The notes beneath the pieces were generated by a model that ran no database searches, was not told the DNA's origin, and worked only from the letters and a program-made list of their open reading frames with translations. 28,268 bases of DNA from Candidatus Pelagibacterales bacterium (GTDB taxonomy: Bacteria > Pseudomonadota > Alphaproteobacteria > TMED109), in NCBI GenBank assembly GCA_002684605.1, contig NYVM01000064.1, positions 10,291-38,558 of the forward strand. The letters are read 5' to 3'. Within the stretch, counting starts at the first letter, position 1. Every line of letters starts with the position of its first letter. Of this stretch, positions 16,516 to 24,480 are shown one piece after another. The position numbers were made by a program, and so were the translations under genes.

Positions 16516-17246
16516 CAGCTAAAAATTTTTTCTGCATTCTTGTAATAAATATTACATTTCTTATCATTAGAAATGTTTTTAGTTAATAAGTCTACTCTCT
16601 TTCTAAATAAATCAAGAGAAACATATGGGAAATCTGAACCAATTAAACATTTTTCATCTAGTTCATTAAAACAAAATAAAATTTGAGAGTCAATGTAATC
16701 TGAATTATACTTAGTCAAAGTATATGAAAGATCAATATATACATCATCAAAATGTCTTGTAAACTGAGCAAATTCTGCTAATCTTACGTCACCACCATGT
16801 AATAAAATTAATTTCAAATTGGGAAAACTGTTCTTCATTTTTGAAATTGAAAAAATAGGGTCTTCAGTTGGATAATTAGTTTTAGTATGGTAATAAGTAC
16901 AAATAAAAATAAACTGGTTATTCTCAATAGCAAAATTGAATAAGTCAGTATAGATATTTAAATCTGATAATTTTAAATTTGAAAATCTTGGGTGTATTTT
17001 AATCCCTTTAAAATTATATATTTCATGTAGCTCCTTTAAATTATTAAGATTATGTCCATTAAAATATGGGATTGGATGAAAATTTGGACTATTAGAATAG
17101 TTTTTAAAAAGTTCATCTAAGGACTGGTCTGGTAGTAATGTTACAGCAGAGCCTGAAATATTATTTTTTTTTATCTGGCTAAAATATTTTGACTTCAAAC
17201 TTTGTGATTGAAGAAAATGTGAATTAGAATCAAAAATTTTTATCAT
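16515..17246 (-). CDS. Amidohydrolase-fold (TIM-barrel metal-dependent) hydrolase
   Basis: A 243-residue amidohydrolase-2-type protein. Metal-site elements are DSNSH (6-10), where the usual DxHxH has Asn in place of the first His; KIHPR with His85; a further candidate His120; LHGG with His150; and GSDFPY with Asp205. The family removes acyl, carboxyl or amide groups from small molecules. Overlap with the oxygenase gene before it (4 bp) and the methyltransferase after it (1 bp) puts it in the tailoring set. It might deacylate or decarboxylate a sugar-linked group, but this is only contextual. The Asn substitution may mean a mononuclear or altered metal site. Confidence 0.8.
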   Translation of the reverse strand: MIKIFDSNSHFLQSQSLKSKYFSQIKKNNISGSAVTLLPDQSLDELFKNYSNSPNFHPIPYFNGHNLNNLKELHEIYNFKGIKIHPRFSNLKLSDLNIYTDLFNFAIENNQFIFICTYYHTKTNYPTEDPIFSISKMKNSFPNLKLILLHGGDVRLAEFAQFTRHFDDVYIDLSYTLTKYNSDYIDSQILFCFNELDEKCLIGSDFPYVSLDLFRKRVDLLTKNISNDKKCNIYYKNAEKIFS

Positions 17247-17911
17247 TTACTCAAATTTTTTTGATATTCAATTATAGGTTCTGAGGATTTTTGAACAACT
17301 GGTCTATAAAAAAATTCTGTCTCAGGCTCAAAGAATCTGAGCTGTAATGTTATTTGTCCCTTTTCTATTGGATTAGATCTATGAATTAAATCTTGGTCAA
17401 ATATTAATGCTTTACCAAATTTTATATCAATTTTTGTTGAAGTATCATCTTCACAGTGACATTCTAATCCCCAATAATCATTTTTCTTTATGAAAGTTTT
17501 ACCTGGATTTGTAATTATATCCAAAGATGCCCCTTCAACATTAATTGGAAGCCAAACTACAATACCCTTTAATTCCTTTCCAAGGATAAAGCCATCTTTA
17601 TGTAAAGGGGCTTCAAACTTTCTGTTAGCCTCACAATCAATTCTAAGTTGAGGATAAGTCCACAACATTGGATAATTTAAGAAGCTGTTTAATTCAATTC
17701 CTAGATCATCACATGTTATTTTGCTTAATACGACACTTGAATTTATAATCTCAAAAGCTTTTTGTAAAACACTTCGGTCTGATATATTATTTAATGAAAT
17801 TTTACCATCACTAAAGTTTAATGGCATGTCGCCAAAAAAATCTGAATAATTATTTAACTCATTGATTAGGTGATATATTATTTTTTTATTTATTTCAACT
17901 ATTTTATACAT
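17243..17911 (-). CDS. 2OG-Fe(II) oxygenase (phytanoyl-CoA dioxygenase-like)
   Basis: A 222-residue oxygenase with a complete-looking facial triad, His104-x-Asp106 (LHKDG) and His177 (DLIHRSN), and a candidate 2-oxoglutarate Arg192 (LQLRFF). The HxD is preceded by PQLRIDCEANRKFEAP, typical of the clade's substrate side. It is the second such oxygenase in the window and differs clearly from the one at 13920-14783. It overlaps the amidohydrolase by 4 bp and starts 42 bp after the PseG-like gene. Likely hydroxylation of a sugar or acyl substituent; the substrate is unknown. Confidence 0.8.
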   Translation of the reverse strand: MYKIVEINKKIIYHLINELNNYSDFFGDMPLNFSDGKISLNNISDRSVLQKAFEIINSSVVLSKITCDDLGIELNSFLNYPMLWTYPQLRIDCEANRKFEAPLHKDGFILGKELKGIVVWLPINVEGASLDIITNPGKTFIKKNDYWGLECHCEDDTSTKIDIKFGKALIFDQDLIHRSNPIEKGQITLQLRFFEPETEFFYRPVVQKSSEPIIEYQKNLSK

Positions 17912-17953
17912 TCAGTTTTATTTTTGTTCATCTAAAGATATTAATTAAAGGCA

Positions 17954-18817
17954 CTAATTTTGTAAGTTGTTAATTATTTTAAATATTCTGCTAACTCCTT
18001 TTCCATCAATTAAATTTTTACTTGGAAAAGAAAAGTTTTTAATTTTAAATTCATCAATTTCATTAATTGATTTTAAACCAATCCCAAAAATTGATCCATA
18101 CTTTAGTGCGTATTTTGCTATATTCATCTCCAGGTTTGTTTGAGGTAATGATATTATAATTTTATTTAAAAAAATTGACTCAAACATAGTGCTTCCACCA
18201 TTAGTGATTATGACTTCTGATCTAGATAAAATTTTAGCAAAATTGATTGGGTTAGCTAATGTGTTGAATCTAGTGCTTTTAGAATTATTTGTAGGTCCAC
18301 TAATTATTGTAACCTTAAAACCTTTGCAGTGAAGTATTGATGCAGCAGCTTCAGACTGAGATAGAATATCTCCTCCTCCGATACAAATCAAAGCAGTGTT
18401 TTCTTGAATTTTATTTTTTTTTAGTTTTAGAAATTCACTTCTAATAATTATGTATTTAAATCCAATGTATTTTTCATTGATTGCTTTCACATTATGATGA
18501 GCATAAACTACTATATTAATATCTGGCACTTCCTTTCCAAAACAGTCTAATGTTATCAAAGTTTTTTTCTTTTTTCTTAATTTTTTAAATAATTTATTTT
18601 TTTCATAATTATTGGAGTCAATTATAACCAAGTCTGCTTTAGTGTTTTTTTGAGCTTTAGTTCCAATGAAATTATTTGCTTCTTTTGATGTCCCATAAAT
18701 TGATACATTTAATTTTTTCTTAAGAAAATATTCATATAGTGCTAAAGATCTAGATAAATGACCAAAGCCTACAGAACTGTTTCCTTCACAATAAATTTGA
18801 ACTGAATAATCTTTCAT
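17954..18817 (-). CDS. pseG: PseG-like UDP-sugar hydrolase
   Basis: A 287-residue GT-B-like hydrolase that in pseudaminate synthesis removes UDP from UDP-2,4-diacetamido-trideoxy-altropyranose before condensation. The N-terminal GFGHLSRSLAL (17-27) carries the catalytic-type His20. The C-terminal half has the diphosphate-binding GGGD (147-150) and NGGSTMFE (206-213). It overlaps the PseI-like gene by 4 bp, a typical pathway neighbour. The exact sugar could be a Pse isomer, since the pathway around it contains unusual enzymes. An A9 run lies inside the gene and stays in frame. Confidence 0.85.
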   Translation of the reverse strand: MKDYSVQIYCEGNSSVGFGHLSRSLALYEYFLKKKLNVSIYGTSKEANNFIGTKAQKNTKADLVIIDSNNYEKNKLFKKLRKKKKTLITLDCFGKEVPDINIVVYAHHNVKAINEKYIGFKYIIIRSEFLKLKKNKIQENTALICIGGGDILSQSEAAASILHCKGFKVTIISGPTNNSKSTRFNTLANPINFAKILSRSEVIITNGGSTMFESIFLNKIIISLPQTNLEMNIAKYALKYGSIFGIGLKSINEIDEFKIKNFSFPSKNLIDGKGVSRIFKIINNLQN

Positions 18818-19863
18818 TCTTTAATTAAATCCCAAGATAATCTCTCTCCAACATCAATATCCTTAACGGCTATTTTACCAATTATATCCTCAAGATACTT
18901 TGGATGTAAACCCAAACCTGGTCTAACCGCTTTAATATTATCATTAGAAAGGATATCACCTTTTTTTATTTTTTTAGTTATATATAGAGAGCTTCTGTTT
19001 TTAATGCTTTTAGATGCGCTTTTTGTTACTTTATAATTCACATTTCCTAGAGCTTGCTCAATATATCTTATATCATCAACCATTTTTTTAAATTCGGTTT
19101 CCTCCAAAGAGAAAAAAGAATCAACACTATTTTTATTATCTAAAACAAGGTGTTTTTCAATTATTGCTCCGCCTAATACAGTATTTGCAATAGGTGCAAC
19201 TGAGCCTAGAGTATGATCTGATAATCCACTTATAACTTTAAATTTTTTTACTATGTCTGGTATAGTAAGTAAATTTATTTCATTTACTGGACTTGGATAT
19301 GCAGTTGTACATTTCAGGATACATATATTTTCTGATTTTAATTGTCTTAAAGTTTTTACAGCTAAATCCAAATCATCAAACTCTGATAATCCAGATGAAA
19401 TTATTATAGGTTTTCCCGTTTTAGCAACTTTTTTTATTAATGGGATATTTGTAATTTCAGGTGATGCTATTTTATAAGCTCCAACATCTAGCTCCTCAAG
19501 AAAATCAACTGCAGTATTATCAAAAGGACTTGAAAAGAACTCTAATCCTAGTCTTTTAGCTTCGTTAAATATTTTATGATGCCATTCCCATGGAGTGTGG
19601 GCAGCATCATATAAATTCCACAAAGTTTTATGACTGTTCCATGGCGAATCTTTGGAGATTAAAAAATCCTCTTTATTACTATTAACAGTTATTGTATTAG
19701 CGGTATAAGTTTGGATTTTAATTGCATTAGCACCAGATCTTTTAGCTGATCTAACAATTTCAATTGCCTCATCTAAACTACCATTATGGTTAGCTGACAT
19801 TTCTGCTACTATAAATGTTGGATGATTATCTCCAACCAAAGTATTTCCAATTTTAAATTCCAT
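18814..19863 (-). CDS. pseI: Pseudaminic acid synthase-like (PseI/NeuB family)
   Basis: A 349-residue enzyme condensing phosphoenolpyruvate with a 6-deoxy-diacetamido-hexose to form a nonulosonate. The TIM barrel carries IVAEMSANHNGS (18-29), AIKIQTYTANTIT, the PseI-typical AAHTPWEWH and FFSSPFDNTAVDFLE, then YKIASPE, IISSGLSE and SDHTLGS. The C-terminal SAF (antifreeze-like) domain follows (about 285-349: KKGDILSNDNIKAVRPG). Wording is closer to PseI than to NeuB or LegI. An AGAGG Shine-Dalgarno-like motif precedes ATG 19863, one of the few visible here. Confidence 0.93.
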   Translation of the reverse strand: MEFKIGNTLVGDNHPTFIVAEMSANHNGSLDEAIEIVRSAKRSGANAIKIQTYTANTITVNSNKEDFLISKDSPWNSHKTLWNLYDAAHTPWEWHHKIFNEAKRLGLEFFSSPFDNTAVDFLEELDVGAYKIASPEITNIPLIKKVAKTGKPIIISSGLSEFDDLDLAVKTLRQLKSENICILKCTTAYPSPVNEINLLTIPDIVKKFKVISGLSDHTLGSVAPIANTVLGGAIIEKHLVLDNKNSVDSFFSLEETEFKKMVDDIRYIEQALGNVNYKVTKSASKSIKNRSSLYITKKIKKGDILSNDNIKAVRPGLGLHPKYLEDIIGKIAVKDIDVGERLSWDLIKE

Positions 19864-19878
19864 TTAACCTCTTATATA

Positions 19879-20580
19879 TTAATTATCTTTTAATTGCTTA
19901 TTCCCTAAATACAATACTTTAGCATATTCTAGATCTTCATAATTATCTATATCTATAGCTCTAGTTTTATCCATTAATATCGATATATATTTACTTTTTA
20001 TAAAAAATTCGTTATCCTCTAAATGTCTTGAACTAAAGATATTAAATGGTCCTGATTCATAGAAAGTAGTCTCTATATCTTGGGATCTCTTTTGCAGGGA
20101 TATTTTGTCTTTTGGTACTAGTATGCCATCATTATCTCTATAAAATGCCCATTCTATAGGAACAGAGAATGGACTTGCAACAATAAGTGGGTAAACAGAA
20201 TTAAATTTTTTAAACTTTTTGTATCCATTTATTAAGTCAGCCTCACTAAGTAATGGGGCAGCAGGCATTATACAAAAAATTTCATCAAAATATTTACCCC
20301 TTTCTTTATATTCTTCAAAAACCCATTTAATAACTGAAAATAAACCTGTATAATCATCTGCAAGCTTTTTATCTCTGAGAAAGTTAACTTCGAATCCTAA
20401 CTTTTCAACAATATTTTTTATTTCTTCTGAGTCAGTTGAAACATGTATTTCGTCAAATAATTTAGATTCCTTTGCTGCCTTTAATGGATAATAAATTAGT
20501 GGCTTCCCAAAAAAATCTAATATGTTTTTATTCTTAATTCTTTTACTCCCTGACCTTGCAGGTATTATCGCTAGCTTCAT
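19879..20580 (-). CDS. pseF: CMP-pseudaminate cytidylyltransferase-like (PseF)
   Basis: A 233-residue CMP-nonulosonate synthetase using CTP. The nucleotide-binding N-terminus is IPARSGSKRIKNKNI (6-20), followed by STDSEEI (48-54), MPAAPLLSEADL and TRAIDIDNYEDLEYA near the C-terminus. Order next to the synthase and hydrolase supports PseF. It lies 4 bp after the HemL-like gene. Substrate identity (pseudaminate or a variant) follows from neighbours, not from the sequence alone. Confidence 0.9.
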   Translation of the reverse strand: MKLAIIPARSGSKRIKNKNILDFFGKPLIYYPLKAAKESKLFDEIHVSTDSEEIKNIVEKLGFEVNFLRDKKLADDYTGLFSVIKWVFEEYKERGKYFDEIFCIMPAAPLLSEADLINGYKKFKKFNSVYPLIVASPFSVPIEWAFYRDNDGILVPKDKISLQKRSQDIETTFYESGPFNIFSSRHLEDNEFFIKSKYISILMDKTRAIDIDNYEDLEYAKVLYLGNKQLKDN

Positions 20581-20584
20581 ATTT

Positions 20585-21892
20585 TTAGTTTAATCTTTGA
20601 AATCCTGAATGACATACTGGCCCTTCTAATAAATCAGATATATTTAGTTCCTCAGACTCACATTTTCTAATTACTTTAAATATCTTATCTAGAGATTCAA
20701 AATACGAGTTTATAATACTATCTGTATGATCAATACATGCATAAAAGTTTGTGCTTGCTAGAAAGCCTTTTTTAAGCATTTCTTGGGTAACAAAAGTTTT
20801 ATACTCTAATGAGTCTGAATAGTTAAAAGTATAATTAGTAATAGGAGGTAAACCATTAATTGTTATATCCAAGTTATTTGATTTGGCTAGAGCATCCCAT
20901 CCTTTTTGCATTTTCAAGCCAATTTCAGTTATTAGCTCCCAAGACTTTATTTTTTCCATTACTTCTAGCGAAGCTAATGCTGCTGTTGGACCAATTCTCT
21001 CTGTCCAAAAAGTACTGCTTATAAAGGTTCTTTGAGCTGATTCCATTATTTCTTTCTTCCCTACAACAGCAGTTATTGCATAACCATTTCCTAGGGTCTT
21101 TCCATACATGGCCATATCTGGTTCAATATTATATTTTTTATGAACTCCACCATAAGTAACTCTAAAGCCAGATGAACACTCATCAAATATTAAAACAATA
21201 TTTTTCTTAGTTGCTAAATCTCTTACTTTTTGTAAAAAATTGTCTTCAGGTCCAAAGTTTCTTGTTACTTCCATTTTTATTACACCTATGTTTTTGTTCT
21301 CTACAATCGATAATAGTTCTTTGAAGTTATTATATTGAAAAGGAAACACTGAGTTTTTTAGGTTTTTTGGAACACCCTCTGGGCTTAAACCATCCAACAA
21401 ATGATCAGATAGAATATCATCTTCTGTATGATTTGCTGATAAGTACCAATCGTGCCATCCATGATAACCGCATATTGCAACATTATCTTTTCCAGCAGCT
21501 GCTCTTGCAATTCTTATAGCAATTGCATTAGCCTCACCTCCAGATCTTGCATATCTTACCATATCAGCCCATGGGTTAATTTCAATTAATTTCTCAGCTA
21601 AGTAAACTTCTTCAGGACAGTTTAAAGTACTCATATTTCCATTTTGGACTGTTCTTAAGACAGCATTATCAATTTGATCATTTCCATATCCAAGAGTGTT
21701 AGTGCCTATACCCATTATACACATATCAATAAGCTCTTTACCCTCCAGAGTCCAAATCTTACATCCTTTTGCTTTAGAATAATATGATGGCCAATTTTCA
21801 GGCAAAAACATTTCAGGTCTTTTTGAAAGAAGCATAGTTCCACCCGGAATTAATTTTTTTGCCTTTTTATATAATTCCTGTCCTTTTCTCAT
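20585..21892 (-). CDS. Class III (HemL-like) PLP aminotransferase in the nonulosonate cluster
   Basis: A 435-residue fold-type I PLP enzyme related to glutamate-1-semialdehyde aminomutase. Motifs: SGGEANA (117-123), GYHGWHDWY (142-150), IFDECSSGF (235-243) and the Schiff-base Lys265 in GKTLGNG. It probably moves an amino group on a sugar or ulosonate rather than making heme precursor, since it sits between the acetyltransferase fusion and PseF. Standard Pse pathways use only PseC for amination, so this would add a second amine. Such HemL-like enzymes are known in some bacterial glycan clusters but are poorly characterised. Confidence 0.85.
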   Translation of the reverse strand: MRKGQELYKKAKKLIPGGTMLLSKRPEMFLPENWPSYYSKAKGCKIWTLEGKELIDMCIMGIGTNTLGYGNDQIDNAVLRTVQNGNMSTLNCPEEVYLAEKLIEINPWADMVRYARSGGEANAIAIRIARAAAGKDNVAICGYHGWHDWYLSANHTEDDILSDHLLDGLSPEGVPKNLKNSVFPFQYNNFKELLSIVENKNIGVIKMEVTRNFGPEDNFLQKVRDLATKKNIVLIFDECSSGFRVTYGGVHKKYNIEPDMAMYGKTLGNGYAITAVVGKKEIMESAQRTFISSTFWTERIGPTAALASLEVMEKIKSWELITEIGLKMQKGWDALAKSNNLDITINGLPPITNYTFNYSDSLEYKTFVTQEMLKKGFLASTNFYACIDHTDSIINSYFESLDKIFKVIRKCESEELNISDLLEGPVCHSGFQRLN

Positions 21893-21911
21893 TTTTTTTA
21901 TTTTTGATTAA

Positions 21912-23285
21912 CTACCAATTTGAGGGATTTAATAATTTGTCTTCTGTAACATTAATAGTATCAATTTCAACAGAAGGTATATCTGTTTTACTATTTGTTG
22001 CAGATATATTTTCTTCTAATTGACAAAAATCATCAACACCAAAAATAACCTTATCAATATATTTTTTTTCAATTGCATATTTTATTGCTAGATTATTAAT
22101 ATCAATATCTAATTTTAAAGATATTTGATTTAATTCAGTTAAATATTTAATAAGGGGTGCTAATTTTTCAGGAATTGATGACTGTGATTTAAAAAACAAA
22201 CCTTGTAAAAAAATTGATCTTACCTGAATCTCCAATCCTTTTGATTTTGCATACTTTATTATTGATTTTCTTTTAGTAGAGTTATCTAACAAATTGAAAG
22301 GAATCTGAATAAAATCAAAAAGACCAAGTTCAACCACTTCTTTTATTTCATCATTTGTATAAAGGGAGACTCCAGTTTTTTTTATGTACCCGGATTCTTT
22401 TGCTTGCTTAATAGAAATATATAAATCTTGATTTTTTTTAAAAAACTCATAGTTATGAATCATGTATCCTTCATATTTTTTAATACCAAGTTTTTTTATA
22501 TTAAGTTTTATGTTTTGAGAATAATCTATAGAATCCCCAAAAGCTGACTTAGAAAAAATTTTGAATTTTTTATTTGGAAATTTTTTATGAAATTTTCCAA
22601 TCATATCAATTGAATTTCCGTAAAGCTCTGCTGTATCCAAGCTTCTAATCCCATTATCATATGAGTAGTTAAGTATTTTAAAGATTTGGTCTTGTTGTAT
22701 CTTTCCGTGTTTATTGTTTATTCCATAATCCATGCCAAATTGAGCAGTTCCAAGAACAACTTTATTGATAGATTTATCATGAACCATCCTTATTCCATCA
22801 CCACATACATCCTTATATTTAAGAGGAAATTTTAGTTTGCTAATTTTTTGAAATCCTAATTCTTCATATAACTTTATTGCTTTAAGATTAGAATCCTTAA
22901 CCCCTAAAGTTATTTGATTTATATTTAGCTTATTGAGGCAATAATTAATAATCATTTCAGAAGCTTCTTGCGCATATCCCTTTCCCCATTCTCTTTTATC
23001 TCCAATCATGATTCCATATTCAGCAGAGTTGTTTTCATGATCTATTGGGTCAATTTTAATATTCCCTATATGTTTATTTGTTTCTTTAACTATTATAGCC
23101 CAGAATAGAATTTTTTTTCTCTCTTGTTCTAATAAGAAATTTTTCAGCTTTTCAAGAGAATAATCTCCTCCTGAATCCATATATTTTATGACTTCTAAAT
23201 CATTCATCCAATCAACATAATCTTCAGATAAGTGTTTCATCCCTATTGGTTCAAACAGTAGCCTTTTAGATTTTAATTCAATCAT
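21912..23285 (-). CDS. Fusion protein: GNAT N-acetyltransferase plus aldo/keto reductase
   Basis: A 457-residue two-domain protein. Residues 1-170 are a GNAT acetyltransferase with the acetyl-CoA loop REWGKGYAQEA (98-108), preceded by AEYGIMIG and followed by NLKAIKLYEELGF. Residues about 173-457 are an aldo/keto reductase with the tetrad Asp217, Tyr222, Lys246 and His277 (SLDTAELYG, KIFSKS, MIHNYE). The GNAT half sits right after PseC and could supply the PseH step (N-acetylation at C4). The reductase is not part of the standard pathway and may pair with the HemL-like aminotransferase. The single open frame with no stop or long homopolymer at the junction argues for a real fusion. Separate expression through internal starts is possible. 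Confidence 0.88.
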   Translation of the reverse strand: MIELKSKRLLFEPIGMKHLSEDYVDWMNDLEVIKYMDSGGDYSLEKLKNFLLEQERKKILFWAIIVKETNKHIGNIKIDPIDHENNSAEYGIMIGDKREWGKGYAQEASEMIINYCLNKLNINQITLGVKDSNLKAIKLYEELGFQKISKLKFPLKYKDVCGDGIRMVHDKSINKVVLGTAQFGMDYGINNKHGKIQQDQIFKILNYSYDNGIRSLDTAELYGNSIDMIGKFHKKFPNKKFKIFSKSAFGDSIDYSQNIKLNIKKLGIKKYEGYMIHNYEFFKKNQDLYISIKQAKESGYIKKTGVSLYTNDEIKEVVELGLFDFIQIPFNLLDNSTKRKSIIKYAKSKGLEIQVRSIFLQGLFFKSQSSIPEKLAPLIKYLTELNQISLKLDIDINNLAIKYAIEKKYIDKVIFGVDDFCQLEENISATNSKTDIPSVEIDTINVTEDKLLNPSNW

Positions 23286-23294
23286 ATTCTATTT

Positions 23295-24476
23295 TTACCC
23301 TATTATTTGATGCATTTTTTCAATAATATAGTCCTGTTCATCATCTTTTAAACTATAATATAATGGAAGTGTCAAGCACATATCATAAAAGTTTAATGAG
23401 TTTTTAAGATTTTCGGAGTTATATCCTAATTTTTCATAAAAAGGGTGGTGAGTAACAGGTATATAGTGGACTTGTGTTATTATTCCGTAATCTCTTAGCT
23501 TTATCATTAATTCAGCTCTAGTTGTGTTGATTTTTTTAAAATCTATTTTAACAACATACAAGTGATGAGAGCTTTTTGCTCTAAATTCACTTTGAATAGT
23601 TTTCAAATATTTAAATTTAGAAAAAGCGATATCGTACCTTTTTACAAGATCAATTCTTCTATCAATAAATAGATTTAGTTTTTTAAGTTGTGATTTTCCA
23701 AGAGCACTTTGAAAATCTGTAATCCTGTAATTGTACCCCAGGTCTTGCATTTCATAATACCATGGATTAGATAATCCCTTTGATTTGCTTTGGCTAATAT
23801 TAATAAAACTATCATCTAATTTATTAATTCCATGACTCCTTAATCTTATTAATTTTTTATAGATGTTTTCATCATTAGTTGTTATCATACCTCCTTCTCC
23901 AGCAGCAATTGACTTAACTGGATGAAATGAGAAGCCTGTCATAACTGAAAACTTACACGACCCAACCATTGAACCATCAGAATACTTTGCACCTAATGCA
24001 TGTGCGGCATCTTCAATTATTGAAAGATTATATTTTTTAGCTATTACAGATATTGATTCCATATCACATGGTAATCCACCATAGTGAACAGGTATAATTG
24101 CTTTTATATTTGAGTTATCCTTAATTGTTTGTTCCAATTTCTTTGGACAAATGTTAATAGTATTTCTATCAATATCTGAAAAAACAGGTTCAGCACCACA
24201 ATATATGACGCTATTTGACGTTGCTACAAATGTTATAGGAGATGTGACGACCTTATCCCCCTGATTAATTCCTAAAGCAATATTTGCTAAATGAAGACCT
24301 GCAGTCCAAGAAGACATGGCAACAGCATATTTAGCTCCTACATATTTCGCAACTTCCCTTTCAAAAGAGTCAATCTCATCTCCTTGAGTTAAATTCTTAT
24401 ATTTTAAAACCTCTACTACTGAGTTGATATCATCTTCATCAATATAATGCTTACCATAAGGTATGATTTTTCCCAT
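23295..24476 (-). CDS. pseC: UDP-4-amino-sugar transaminase PseC-like (DegT/DnrJ family)
   Basis: A 393-residue PLP aminotransferase that aminates a UDP-4-keto-6-deoxy-HexNAc. Motifs: PITFVATSNSVIYCGAEPVF (80-99), the PLP-ring segment EDAAHALG (155-162), the Schiff-base Lys188 in GFSFHPVKSIAAGEGG (181-196), and the late TQVHYIPVTHHPFY. This wording matches PseC better than PglE or LegC. It is the first pathway gene after the ABC exporter (4-bp gap). The preceding enzyme, PseB, is not in the window. Confidence 0.9.
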   Translation of the reverse strand: MGKIIPYGKHYIDEDDINSVVEVLKYKNLTQGDEIDSFEREVAKYVGAKYAVAMSSWTAGLHLANIALGINQGDKVVTSPITFVATSNSVIYCGAEPVFSDIDRNTINICPKKLEQTIKDNSNIKAIIPVHYGGLPCDMESISVIAKKYNLSIIEDAAHALGAKYSDGSMVGSCKFSVMTGFSFHPVKSIAAGEGGMITTNDENIYKKLIRLRSHGINKLDDSFINISQSKSKGLSNPWYYEMQDLGYNYRITDFQSALGKSQLKKLNLFIDRRIDLVKRYDIAFSKFKYLKTIQSEFRAKSSHHLYVVKIDFKKINTTRAELMIKLRDYGIITQVHYIPVTHHPFYEKLGYNSENLKNSLNFYDMCLTLPLYYSLKDDEQDYIIEKMHQIIG

Positions 24477-24480
24477 TTTT

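Noticed and set aside
13920..17911. Two oxygenase genes as a tandem duplication
   Set aside because: They share only the facial triad; lengths, flanks and motif wording differ, so they are separate family members.
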